This document shows positions 39,401 through 51,900 of a stretch of 64,000 nt of DNA, piece by piece. Each line of letters opens with the position of its first letter. Within the stretch, counting starts at the first letter, position 1. The notes beneath the pieces were generated by a model. That model was not told where the DNA came from. It ran no database searches and worked only from the letters and a program-made list of their open reading frames with translations. Location of the stretch: the NCBI GenBank assembly GCA_013397795.1, contig VZTJ01004775.1, forward strand, positions 558,001-622,000. Direction: 5' to 3'. This stretch comes from Orthonyx spaldingii. Taxonomy: Eukaryota; Chordata; Aves; Passeriformes; Orthonychidae. Both the position numbers and the translations under genes were made by a program.

Positions 39401-41111
39401 AATTCAGAATCTTTTGTTGATTTAACTTTTCCCCTCTGTTGATGGAACAGGTATATCCAGACCCCCGTCCTCATCAATAGTGGGACCACTGCTTACAATT
39501 CAATATTAGTCAAGTGCTGAGAGAAATTCTGAGCATAAATCACTCCACATCATGGTCTACAATGTCAAGGTCTCACTCATTTTCCCCTCAGTATTTAATT
39601 AACATTTAGTACTGCATCCTCCCTTAATTCAGTTGCCATTTACTCCGCTCCTGTATCTCCATCAAAAAAAAAGAGAGACCTTGTATCTTTGAAAGGTGCA
39701 AGGATCTGCACATCACAAGAAATGGGAAGAACTGGTTTAGACTTGAGGGCTTCAGAGGACTGTCAGAAGAGCCCTAATTCATTTTCTGAGAAGCCACTCA
39801 AGTCTCCCACTGTCACTGCTGATGAGGGGCATGCACACTCCCTGCTCTCTGGATGCAATCAACTTAGGTTTTAATGACTCTCCAGATGATTTCAAATGTC
39901 TAGAGCCCTAACCTAATCACAAGGATTTCCACTAAGATTTGATTCTGAAGACGATAACTTGGAAAAAAAACTTTATCTTCAGTCTGAACTTCACACAAAG
40001 GTACTGCATTGGAGCAAAAAAGGTAGAAAAGGGATGATATCAAGTCTGGATTTTTCCTATTCATACCCCAAGAGTAATGCTATGCTACCATTTAATGACA
40101 GTGTTGTGCAGTTTACTTTGTAAATAGTTGTGAAGAGCTGCAATATCTACTGAAAGACACATATATAGTCAACATATATTATTCTCAGAATAAAATGCAA
40201 ACTGTCATGATTCTTCAAACATTTACTTAATAGTTACAAGTAAATTTGCTAGCAAAATTATGCAACTATTCATACATCATCCTATAGAGTACAGCCACTA
40301 CAGTACTGGAAAGTAAGCTACATACACCTTTGGTGGGGTTTTTTGGGGTTTTTCCTATATTTACGATGCTCGTGACAATGAGGCACCTGCAAACCCTACT
40401 TCTTTGGTAGGCACTGCAACAGAAATAAATGTCACGGATTAGTAAAAGACGACAATATAAATCCAATATTCTTTCTATAAGCAATCAAATGTACTAGGAC
40501 TCTTTAGATCTACAAAGATGTAATGAAACAGCAGATAAAAGAAAACAGGTGTCAGACAGAATTTCAAAAGGCCTTTTAAGAAAGCACTTTACCAAAAAAC
40601 CCTATAAACATCATGACAGGATAAAAAGTGCTGTAAAGAATTAAAAACTGATAGAAACACAGCAAAAAGAAATTAGGATCAAAATTGTGGTTTTATTTTC
40701 AGTATGATAAAGAAAACAATGCAGGCACTCTGCTTAAGGAGCCCCATCTCAAAGAGTTGTCAGTGCTGTGGAAAAGGATGTAAATAACAAAGAAACAAAT
40801 CTGCAGCTGGCACAAAATTATTTAAGTTATTTTTTAGTAGAAGCTCTATGAAAATAGTCTGTAGAATGATAAATTAAATTTACTGTTGACAGATGCAAAG
40901 AAATGCATGCTGAAAATAACTAATAACTGCATGAGTACCGCCAAGTTGCAAATTAACTGGAAGCACCAAGAAAAAAGGCCCCTGTGTGTGCGTCTCAACC
41001 TGTCAAAGTCTAAACATGAGATACAACATGGGATGAAGATCTTAAATGAGGGACACAGAAAAACCACTCAGGCAGAAAACTTCAAATACTTGGGAATTTA
41101 TTGTGAATAGC
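33406..41111. other. AT-rich intronic sequence, no feature recognised
   Basis: No exon, RNA gene or mobile element recognised. A G+C-richer patch at about 37080-37220 yields an 89-codon plus-strand frame with no domain. The 115-codon plus-strand frame at 35034-35381 also matches nothing recognisable. Confidence 0.5.
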
Positions 41112-41125
41112 TTTTTTTTTTTTTT
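41112..41125. repeat. Poly(T) tract of 14
   Basis: A homopolymer of 14 T on the plus strand. No retroposed gene body was recognised next to it on either side. Confidence 0.9.
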
Positions 41126-43655
41126 CTGAAACCTCTACTCAGTTGTTCCCTATTTTTGATACAGGCAAGTTTTGACTTTAAAATTTGTCAGAAACCAAAC
41201 AGCAACAGAACGTAAGTTAATCTGGGACCAAAGAAACCCTTAAAGAGACAGACTTTGAAAAAATATTTCCACATATGTCTGCACATGAGGAGGCCACTGT
41301 AGCATCATCCACCCTGGATCCTACAACACGTCCAGATGGATGCTGATTAGTTGAACCACTGGTCCGAAGAATAATATTCACACCTATGGCATTTCAATGC
41401 AATCCAGTTTTACCCTTGATAGCACTTTGTCAAGATGTACATAGGCGAGGAACATATTCAAGCTCCTTTTACTTTTTCTTTCGATTACAAAGGAGTCATT
41501 GCTCAGACTGAAGTCTTAAATTTTCCAGATTGTGACACGTCTCTGATGGATGGATGATTCATGTCAAATGAACTAAAGCCATGCACAGCCTCACATCAGC
41601 GATGGAAAGATGCTTAAAGCACAAGCCAAGTGTGCTTATTTCTTTGGGGACCCTATTCCAGGCAAGGAAAAAGAACAGCCTGCTTGGCTTTGTGGGCGAC
41701 GCAAACAACGGAGGCAGAATTCACATTGCATTAAGTGTTTTGTAACAACTTGCAAAGCAGAGAATGTGATCTTAGAAAGGGGTGGAACATGTAGGAGGAA
41801 AAAAAAAACTTATGAAGATTTGGCAGCATATCCATGGGTTATATATGTTAAATGTAAGAAACAAAAAGTATTTAAGGAATGTAAGCTACAAAAAATTACT
41901 CCTCCCCAGACCCTGAGAGTTCCCTACTGACATAATTAGACTAAAAAGCAAACCACACAGACAAGGCAGCAAACTCACCTTGGGATGTGGTCTAGTTTAA
42001 GTAGACATGGGGCTGCCAAGAACTAAGGTAGAAGAGAGAAATCAAAGGGGTTCCTGGTTTTTTCCTTACCTTGCCCTTGTTCCAAGCAGTTGTACTTGTG
42101 CAAATCTCATGAGTTTAAAAATTTATTCCTTACCAGAGCAGGATCATTACATTTCTATCTGTCCCTGCCGGGATAAAAATAAGGTCAATGTGTCATAAGC
42201 AAGATGATCTCAGTGTGCAAAAAAGAAGAATATTACTAACAGGAGCCACTGAGCCAAACGTATCCCTCCCAGTCCTTCACACTATGAGAAGATTTAAAAT
42301 TCAGAGATCAGAAAGAACAAATAAATAGGAAAGAAGGAAAGAATATATCAAATAATAAACATCCTTTCTCCACAGCAGTAGACATCTTCAGGTTTTTATT
42401 TAATATATCCAAAAGGAGAGGATAAATAAGGCACGCAAGTGTCCCTAATCTAATGTCTATATCTACATTCTTCATACATAATACAAAACTGTTTGAAATG
42501 ATTGTGTGTTTGGTTGTCCTCTACTGATCTATATTCTTGTCTGCAGAACACACCAATCTAACCATTCATGCAGTTTAAAAACATCCTGATCAACCTGTTT
42601 AAATTATGATATGAAAAACTAGCGTTGGAACACAGTATGGCTGTGGATGAGTTTAACTGAGTGGGTAAGAAGGAAATGGACGTTTTGACATGTACCTACA
42701 TTGAAAAGAGAAAAAAAAAGACTAATAGCAGGTGTAACCACCTTGTCTTCTCTTCCCCTGCCTCCATACCTTCATCCAAATCACTCAGTATTAAAGTACC
42801 AGGAGAAGATATTTCACATTTCCTTAAGATCAACCTGACAGCTTACCAGCTGTTTCTTTACTCTTCATCCCACAATGGCATGAGTAATCCAAAGAGTGTT
42901 CTCACTTTCTCTGCTAGCAGCATGGTTACCTGCTGTTCACTTCTCCTAGTCTATTCCCTGAGCAGCAAAGTACTGTCTCTTTTATAACCCACTCACTTTG
43001 CAAACCACAGGATCTGATATTGTGTAAGGGCAACTATTACCTCTACCTCATGCTAGAAGTTCGCATGCTGGGAAAACAGCTTCTCATCTCTTTTCTCGAA
43101 CGTCACTGCCCCAAAGATACATTGGGCAATTTTTGGTGCTATTACTGTACCTTGGCATGAAGAAGAAATTTAGGGGCCAACAAGTATTTCAGCTGTCTCC
43201 TTAAATACTGAAAGAACAAAAGTACAAGTATTGAATAAGAGATAAATGGTCAGTTTGGGGGAAGGTCCTTGTCTCTTATAGTCACCTAATGGTGTCCAAG
43301 AATGAAAGACACTAGTGGAACAGGCTTTGAGGGGCTATGAGTCTCATACTCTCAAAATACAAAATTCTTAGAAAAAAAATACTATAATAAAATCACTACC
43401 TAGGACTTGAGCCAATTCCTGCAGATATGTGTAACTTATCCTGGGTTGGACTGTATCACTTGAAGCCTAGAAGTCTGAAGAAAGCACATTTAGTGCCACA
43501 ATCAATAGCTGGAAGGACACTTCAAAAACAAGTGTGCCACAAATTCTCTGGTGAATCTTGTGGGTTAACACCTGCCATGTCCCATTATACCAGCCTGAGA
43601 AAATGTAAGGGTCCAGGATGTGTGCAGCCTTACACAACAGAAATCACATGCCATC
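41126..43655. other. Intronic sequence, no feature recognised
   Basis: A plus-strand frame of 106 codons at 41610-41930 is rich in Lys and Cys but has no regularly spaced Cys motif that identifies a family. Taken as chance. Confidence 0.45.
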
Positions 43656-43669
43656 TTTTTTTTTTTTTT
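43656..43669. repeat. Poly(T) tract of 14
   Basis: A homopolymer of 14 T inside the 139-codon plus-strand frame at 43427-43846, giving a short Phe run there. This argues against that frame being a conserved gene. Confidence 0.9.
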
Positions 43670-44093
43670 ATGGTACATTGTTTTCCTGATATCTGTGCCA
43701 TTCACTGTTTTCTGAATAATTGTGTCTGTGTAGGTAAAAGGTCTGTGGGATTTGTTTGCTCTTCTGGCAAAGCATGCAGGCATGTCCTAAAATGGAGAGC
43801 CAGACTTCCATTGTGTTTGCCAGTGCTGTACAACTGGCCTTTTTGAAATGCTACAAAGCAGAAACGGACCAAAGGAGTATGGCACTATTTGCCAAATGGC
43901 ATCTCCCGTCAAATGCACACGCTGGTCTGGATAGCCACTTGGGTGAAGAAGTAAAAAGTTATTAGCACTGGGATAGAAACAGACATCCAATACTCCCTCC
44001 CACACAGATGGAAGAAAACAGAACACCTCACTGGTAATGGCTTTCAGAAGGGACACAAAGCAGGAAACAAAAGAGGACAGATTCCAACAGCAC

Positions 44094-44130
44094 TTTTTTT
44101 TTTTTTACAATAGGTTCTTTTTTTCCCCCC
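44094..44130. repeat. Two adjacent poly(T) tracts and a C run
   Basis: Thirteen T at 44094-44106, then ACAATAGGTTC, then a second T run ending in CCCCCC. Low-complexity sequence with no recognised parent element. Confidence 0.85.
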
Positions 44131-46149
44131 TGTCTCTCATCTAGTGTCTAATCCATAAAGGAGCCTAAATCTCATCTCAAAAACCCCCTCTGTTCCTGGA
44201 TGCACTTTACAGACAATGCAGTATGAACAGAGGAAAGCACAGTGCTTAATAAAAAAGGACTTTTCTGTCTCATTCTCTGTAATCATACAGTAATATCTCA
44301 CATACCAAATAAATGGAGACAAAACAAAGAAATGAAAAAAGACTCAGGATTCAAAATGTGAGACATAGGTATTTCCAAATTCCTTCAAAGCTTTTGACAT
44401 CTTTCTGCAACTCCCTCAAAATAAGGTAATAAACAAAATCAACAGTAATTAAACTGATACTGTGAGCAGCAATAATTTATCACGTGACAGAGCAAGAAGA
44501 AACCATCAAGAAAGTGGCCTTGCCATACTCAGTGACAGGACAGCATTCATAGCATAAAGGATACATGATACAAATAAGCAACACAATGGGATGCGGGACA
44601 GATAATGCTTGGTTTGTCTTCAAACAGGACTTGTTTAGCAGTAGATCAGACAGAGAAAAGATACTGACAGAGGAGACAAGCAAACAAAAGACAGAGATCA
44701 AGTCTCAGAAGGAGGGAAGCAGCAGAAGAGAAATGGATTAAATCACTAATCAACAGAGATGATGGGAAGTTTCCAGTATTTTTGTTTCTACATAAGTTCT
44801 TTGAAGAAAACAGTTATGAAAAAACATATTCAAGTTCCAGCAAAATCTATATTACAGTACAGTCACTATTATTATCACTTTTTAATAAAACTTTCTATTC
44901 TATACAGTCACAGCTCTAAGACCACCACAAAGCATTCTGACACATTTTGAAACCAGGATATGGCACAAAAGTTAGCAACTAAATGAAGGCACAAATGAAA
45001 TTTGCAATAAAACATGTTTAAGCAATTTGGGCCTGGGAATTAATCCACCAATGGGTAGTCAGTCCACTCAAAAATCTATTAGCTTGGGAAAAATGCCATA
45101 ACGGGAAAGTACCGGTTTAAATTTTAGGTGCCAAGTGATTACAGTCCCATTTGAACTGGGCCAAGAAAGCAAGGCTAGTACTTTCTGCTGTGAAAAACAC
45201 ACAAAGATATTTAAAGAACGTAAGCACAGTTGGAATGTTAGTTCTACCATCTGTCTTAAATGGACCCTCTTCAATAGTGGTTCCACCCAAAACAATTTTG
45301 AAGTTCTATTTTTGTGTCAGCTCTGACAGTAAGACAATATTTTAGCCTATAACCTCTAAAATGGTCTTTAGCTCCCTTTACATTTACCATAGCTTGTTGG
45401 ATTAAAAAGATTATAGCCAAAACCAAATACCGCATTCAGGATTTATAATGGAAATTAACATGAAACTCACATGTACTTGTTGAGCTTGTTTTGGTTCTCT
45501 GTGCATTTGTGTTTGTTTTTATTATTCAAGACTTGCCACAGAAAAGTCAAAGTCAACATTTCACAATCAGGTTCATGCAAAAAACCCCAGTAATGGGAAA
45601 AATATAAGTGAAAACAATGTTAATATGGTTGACAGTAATGCTTGCTCCACCAGTCTCCAGAAAGCTTGGTTCTATTGTGTAGACAGCTCATTATACCAAC
45701 TCTATTCACAGAATCAGGATCACTACATATCTGAGGATAGGCAAGTCAAATTTTAATGGTCATATTTCCTGAGAATGTGCCTGTGCCTTTGTAAAACTCT
45801 GATTGATTTCAAGCAACAAGCCCCAAGATTTGCCTTTGGCAAAGCAGAGCTGATGGTTCCAACAAGATCTGTGGTCATTCTGCACTTTTATTATAGAACT
45901 TGATTTTAGCATAGATTAAATTCTCCACAGACTCAACCAAGTGTAAATTTTGTAAATTTTGAAATAAATAAAACTTCTCCTTTCATCTTCCCAAGAAGAG
46001 CAACTGTGAGTTTTGAGAACATGCTGAAAGTATGGAGAGGACATCTGATACCACATTATCAAATTTTGGAGGTTGCTGTCAAATGAAAATTCAACACACT
46101 TTTATAAAAACTCTTAATATTGATGTTAAATCGCTCATCTCCTTGAACG
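44131..46149. other. AT-rich intronic sequence, no feature recognised
   Basis: No exon or repeat family recognised. Short open frames only. Confidence 0.5.
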
Positions 46150-46330
46150 GTTCCAGAAAACGTAAAAGTTACCACGGTGTGTGGGAGTTAATCCTGTATG
46201 TGAGACAGTGAGTACCAGAACCTCACACCATGAATTGTAAATACCATGCTCACAGTATGCAAGCATGACTCATTGATCTATCTGTACAGATGAATTGCAT
46301 CACTCCCGAAATCAGAGGGAATGTTACATA
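46150..46330. promoter_or_regulatory. Candidate conserved noncoding segment
   Basis: The segment has balanced composition, no low complexity, several CpGs (in GAACGG, AACGTA, ACGGTG and CCCGAA) and short TGACTCA-like (ATGACTCATTGATC at about 46266) and Octamer-like spacing. It lies in intron with no coding frame. The call rests only on texture, so confidence is low; a cross-species alignment would decide it. Confidence 0.15.
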
Positions 46331-47859
46331 TCTTTAATAGCACATAGCAAAGTCAAATATCACTTTAAAACAGGAAATGTTTACTCAAGCAATGTAGAAC
46401 TTAATTATAATGTAATCTGACCCATATGTCAGGCCAGTACATTTTTCCCCATGTTCTTGACTTCCTAGCAATGTTCTTGCATTTGCTTTAGGAATTGCAT
46501 ATATAAGCACAAAGCAATATAAACTCCCTTTAGTTTTTGAAAGCTACTGAGATCACAGAAAGGCATGCCTTGTCTATAGCTGCACTTACACTTCAGTGCA
46601 GTGTGGAACAGACAGACACACACAAGAAGAGAGCACATCAGTAGTACAGTGCTTTGAACAATCAGCTCTCTACAGCAGGACAGGTTCTTCAATACCTTCT
46701 GTGTATGGAAAAATGGGATTTCTCTCCCAGCCTTAGCCACAGTGATTCAGACATGTATTGATAGTCGACTAGAATAATTCCATACTCAGTAGTGAGTAGG
46801 AGCACTTTCGGAGTGAGAATCAACCCATTTATCCCAATGGTATCATCTGATCACTGGGAGAACCTGTCCCTCTACTGACCATAAACAGAACCCAGAAAAC
46901 ACCAGTGGGCTTAAAACGCAAGATCACAGATAGCTTATGATATGTAAGCTATATCTCACATTACAACTTAATTACTTTTCTTTCCATAGTTCTTTTTCAT
47001 TGTTATCATCCTCTGACTATACCAAAAGAAGTGTGAAAATTTAGCAGGTCTTTTGATCCACGGTTTTTAAGGAAGATGCATTATCTTAAAATATACCTAC
47101 ATCTGCCATAATTGCTATCGCATAACAAGGTTTATTAACCTCAAGTGGCCCAAATATGTTTTCAAGTAATTATTTTCAATACATGTATTTGCCTCTACTT
47201 TTCTGTTTTGTAACGATCTGAAATATGGAAGCATTTAGGTTTTAAAATTAAATTATGCCAATAACATCCAAAAGAAGATATATAGACTAGATATGCTGGG
47301 AGCTATAAAGACCTCAATGACATGACAGTACTCTGGATATGAGGAAGGTGATTAAGACATGGATGTTTTCACCAAATATGCCACAGCCTTGTTTTGTCCT
47401 AGCAAACAAGTCTTTAAATGTATTGTGTGACACCTCCACCCTCCATAAACAGGCAGTATGGAAGTTGCCCATCTTGTGTTAATCAAAACACCAGGACAGA
47501 AAGATAACATTGTATAGTATTATTGCTGAAATACTTTCCTGTGTTTGTTTTTTTAAATCCTATTTCTTCATATACTGCATTCTCATTAGATTTTGATGCA
47601 GTCAGCATCAAATTCTAAACAGCAACAGTAAACCTCATGAATCATTTTGGCAAAACCTTCCTTCAAGTGACTTTGAAAAGGCGAGACAATTTTGCTAGCT
47701 TTATCTTTCTGTCTTTGAAAACTGGCACCATCACACACTTAAGCACATACTCCCCCACTCATAAAACAGCAACATACTTATAGCTAACTTTCTACCTCTT
47801 GCAGTTTGAAACTTCAAAAAATCACCTTCCTAATATCTGCTTCTAATTAAATTTCAGTC
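46331..47859. other. AT-rich intronic sequence with one short hairpin
   Basis: No gene recognised. At 46930-46952 ATAGCTTA and TAAGCTAT form a perfect 8-base inverted repeat around a 7-base loop. Confidence 0.5.
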
Positions 47860-48150
47860 CCTAACCACAGCTGCTGTGATTCATGCATACCCTGCAAGGT
47901 TCAGTGTTAATTAATGAGGGCTCTTTAAATTCACTGAGCCGGGGTGTGGGAGAGAAGTAGGGTGTATGCAAGACATGAGGATTTCTCACAGTTGGTTGTA
48001 GGGTGTTGTGATGCCCCTCTGGGAGGCAGCTCAATTACAGTATGCATCCAAACAAGAATGAAAAAAGAGGTGGGGAACTGGGAACAGAAACCCACACAGT
48101 GTATTATTCATAAGCAAATATATAATTATGCAGTCTCATGAATTAGGGAT
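47860..48150. promoter_or_regulatory. Candidate conserved noncoding segment with homeodomain-type motifs
   Basis: Contains GTTAATTAATGAGG at about 47906-47919, ATTCATGCATAC near 47879, CATAAGCAAATATATAATTATG near 48108 and TCATGAATTAG near 48136, a density of TAAT/ATTA cores resembling developmental enhancers. It shares the 11-mer AATTAATGAGG with the block at 48.7-48.9 kb. No coding frame is credible. Enhancer function is inference. Confidence 0.25.
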
Positions 48151-48659
48151 CTACACATTTAAAGAAAGAAAAACTGTGTCAGAATATTGCTTTGCAGTGT
48201 ATTGGTTTAATATTCCCTTCTTCCTACAAAAATTTAGAGGTAAAGTGGGACACAGTCAACAGATCCCAGGGGCCTCTAGGCAATCCAGGGACAATTTCTG
48301 ACAGGTACAATATGAAGTATTAATAAATTTCACGGAGTGTGGATTTCTACAATCCTTTTTGGGATTGCAATTCGAGGCTGCAAATGAAAGCACCCAGCAG
48401 CTCAGCATCTCCGCAGACAAGAAATTTCAAGGTGAGATTCTAGAGCTTTGCTAAATAAGCAAAGCAGTTGGTCTGTCTCACATGCGTGTAAATTCATAAA
48501 TTATCACGATTATTATCAAGTATTTGTCTTATGCACAGGGCAGGCTGCCCAAGACACAATTCTCTCTTCAGTGAAATGTCTGCCAGTCGAGAACACATCT
48601 ACTTCTCACAGGTTGCACAAAATATTGATCTGAGGAGGCTGTAATTGGTTGGATACTAG

Positions 48660-48910
48660 GATGAGCATTTGACCTTTTTGACATTTGTTCTTCATTATTT
48701 ATTTTTTATGTAATTGCAATATCTTGCGCATCCAAAGCATCTTTCATCCTTTATGTCTGTTCTCGGCAATGCAGCACAGAAACTATAAGAGTCCAGTATC
48801 AGGATATGAAATTAAGTAGCCGATAGCTAAATGAAACCTCAGAGGGGAGGTTTAGAGAAGCAGAGTGTAAATTAATGAGGAGGGATTTGGCCTTAGCTTT
48901 CACAGTGCTT
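48660..48910. promoter_or_regulatory. Candidate conserved noncoding segment
   Basis: High-complexity intronic sequence with scattered CpGs (TTGCGCATCC, TCTCGGCAAT, AGCCGATAGC) and an AATTAATGAGG motif at 48870-48880. These features suggest possible constraint but prove nothing. No open frame of note. Confidence 0.2.
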
Positions 48911-51900
48911 CCTCTTACAAAATATTCTTTGGTACATTTAACAGTCCTGAGTAGTCATATCCTCAGTCTTCATCTTACCAAACAACTGATATTACAGGTG
49001 CTCTGAAAACTCCAATCCCACAGGTGATCAGCATCATGCTTGCACTCGGGGTAGAATCACATCTTTCCCTCTCTTTCAGAGTGAAGCTTTCAGTAAAGAC
49101 ATCAGCAAGCCTTCCCAGAATCAATTTCATGTTTGGTACGCTAAGGACTTCAACTTACGGTGGACAGGCAATAACGGCAAAGCCTTTCAAAACACAGCAC
49201 TTTTCCCTGTTAGTAGAAATTCTGCATAGGTTAAAGAAAAAACCAGATTTTTAAAGTAATAGGGAAAAAAACCTGCTAATTCAATATCTATCCCAACTTA
49301 GTGCTTACTGCTCATTGCTGGTTTGAAAACCCTAACCCAGGGATACCCAACTATTGTTTTTAATGAGTGTGTAAGTACCAGATAACTTGATCATTACTTT
49401 TTCAAGCCAAGGACTGGCTCTGCTTCTGCTGTGCTAGTCTGAGCTAGGTACTCCCTTTGCAGGGCAACTCTGCAGCTGTTCACAACATAAAAAAAAGACA
49501 CACAAGAAGTTTGAAAGCAAAATTAGCATGTCGTCATGGTCTACACAGAATTTATCCACTGCCTAGATCTAGATCTAGATCTGAGTCAACCTCAGGGGGA
49601 GCCTTAGACAAAGCTCTTCAAAATTTTCAGCAGGCAGAGGCAAATGCTCTATTAATAGCCCCAAACTGGTTTACCAATGGAAACTCTTTCAGGCTACAGG
49701 TTCTCAGCTCTGGTTAACATCTTTTGGATTTCAACACTTGGATCTTGTCTAATAAATACAGAAACTGCAGATATACTGCCACTGGAGCCTTTTTTATTGT
49801 GATAAAACAGCAGGTTTAAGCCAGCATGTCTATGAAGAGCACATTGTCTTCTTCTGGCTATTTCTGTCTCCAACAGGTGACATCTATCACCATTCCTCCT
49901 CAGATAATTTTGCCATTGGCAAACTCTCTAATTCCCCAGAAGGAATTATAAACTGGCTAGTCTTGTTTCCACAAGATACAAATAATTTTTGATACTTAGA
50001 GTTTAAAAGACAAGAGAAAAAGCTTTTCCCAGTATACTCAGAAAAACTTCTTTTCCTCAGTATACTCAGAAAAAGGTGCCCTCAGTCTGACCCCCTGAGA
50101 GAGCAGGATTTTTCTTTCATTTAGACTAAAGGAAGAATCCAAAACCCACATCAAGACTAGTGATGCATGAAATTGCAGCCCTACATTGGCAATTCTTAGG
50201 TATTATAGCAAAATATACCTTTTTAGCTGAAGTAGAGGAGGCCTGGTTTTCCAGAGTCAAACCAGACGGGCTCTAGTCCAATTCAGCTCTATAACCTCAC
50301 TTACTAGATTTGTCATGAAAATTTTCTCATGTTCTGATATCATCCCAAGCTCATGGGGCTGCTATCCTCCAGAATTGTTCTCTAAATCCTTAGCTACTAT
50401 TCATATTGGATTGTGATTTGAATGCTTTTTTCTACCAGTCTTTTTCCACTACAGATCCACTGCCTTTCTAGCACTCACTCATTTGTTTCTGAAAGGATAA
50501 TCTTTTAACCCCGTCATTTATTTCAGACTACAAGAAGCTACACACATGAGAAAACCTGCACAGGTTGGAGGTTTTCTTTCATCTTCCTGCCTCTGATTCT
50601 CTAAAATACTCTTGGTATAGGCAGTTCAGATAACACAATGAATAAAATGATTTGTGGCTTCATTTCTGATAGTTTTGGTTTTCTATACCCTTTCTTGCCC
50701 TTTACAGCACATAGGAGGCTGTCTTCTCACAAGCATTTCTGAGAACATATAAGACAATGATGGAAGCAGCATAACCTCCTGTAGCACTTACACACAATAC
50801 TACCACTACCTGCTACAGAAAATTATGCAACAGATTTGAGATTTGCCATAAAATACTAAAATCTTTGGCTGGAAGTGGAGATAGTTGCTCTACCATAAAT
50901 TGCAAAGTATCTATTCTGTCCCATCCTTTAGGGCCACTAATATAGCAATTTCACATTTATTTCAAATAAATTGAAAGCCCATTTAAAGTAAACTCTGGCA
51001 CCCACAGACCTGACTATAAAATTGCATTTGTATGTGCTTGTTCAGAGTACTCAGCAGCAAGACACAAGAGAGCTTTCCTCTGTCCTTCCACATCCCTTTG
51101 TTGGTTCACAACTTCTATCAACATGGAAGGAAAGTAACATCAACTTTGGTAGTGCTTCTGAGGCAATCAAGCTGCTGAACAGAAAACCCCCTAGGCAAAT
51201 GTTCTATTATCCCTCAAGACAAATACAACAAAGAACTGATAATTCTCTATATAATGCAACTATTTCCACCTTTAAAGACATGTTGGAGTATCTTATGAAG
51301 TATTTCATCTGTCTGTGAAATTTTCAGGATGTGGGACTCTTCTCTGTTCCTCCCTGGGGATCTGTCCCTCACACCTTATGTGATCAAATGGCTGAGGTCT
51401 CCAGAAAGTCCTTGAGACTCATCTAACACTTGTTTGAGGACTACTGCTGAAAAGAATGTTTGCCATTGTCTCAATATTCTCCACAATGCTATGAAATAAA
51501 AAAGGATGTATGTATGACTGAAAACTCAAAGAACAAAGTCAATGTGCAACAAATTAAATGAAACCATGACCTCACAAAACTGCCAAGAGATAATGAGTTT
51601 GTGTTTGCTTCTGGAATGTTGTCCTTACAATTTTTATATTTGGACAGAGGATTGTAGAAACAATATAAAACTATCTCAGGAATAGAACCAGTGTCTTCCC
51701 AACCCAAATTGCTAACAACATTTCTTTATTCAGACTTGAGATCATAAGGCTTAGAAGATCCTTACATTGAAGTAGGATTAGGATTTCACAAATCAAACCC
51801 TTCTTGCTAGATCTCAAAATTAACCTGGCCATACTACCATGTGTGAAGACATTAAAAGTAGAACAGTAAGCTCTTCTAACCTTTAGTCTTAATATTTTAA

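Noticed and set aside
40886..41110. Plus-strand frame ending FKYLGIYCE, faintly like a reverse-transcriptase tail
   Set aside because: Only a short chance resemblance (a YLG-type motif); none of the RT blocks lies upstream and DNA similarity to CR1 is not visible.
48360..48432. Exon-like plus-strand segment ending in CAAG|GTGAGA
   Set aside because: The donor looks good but there is no convincing polypyrimidine tract and AG acceptor, and the translation is not recognisable.
49457..49717. Plus-strand frame with an Arg-Ser-rich stretch
   Set aside because: The RSRSRSES stretch derives from repeated AGATCT hexamers, not from an SR-type protein.
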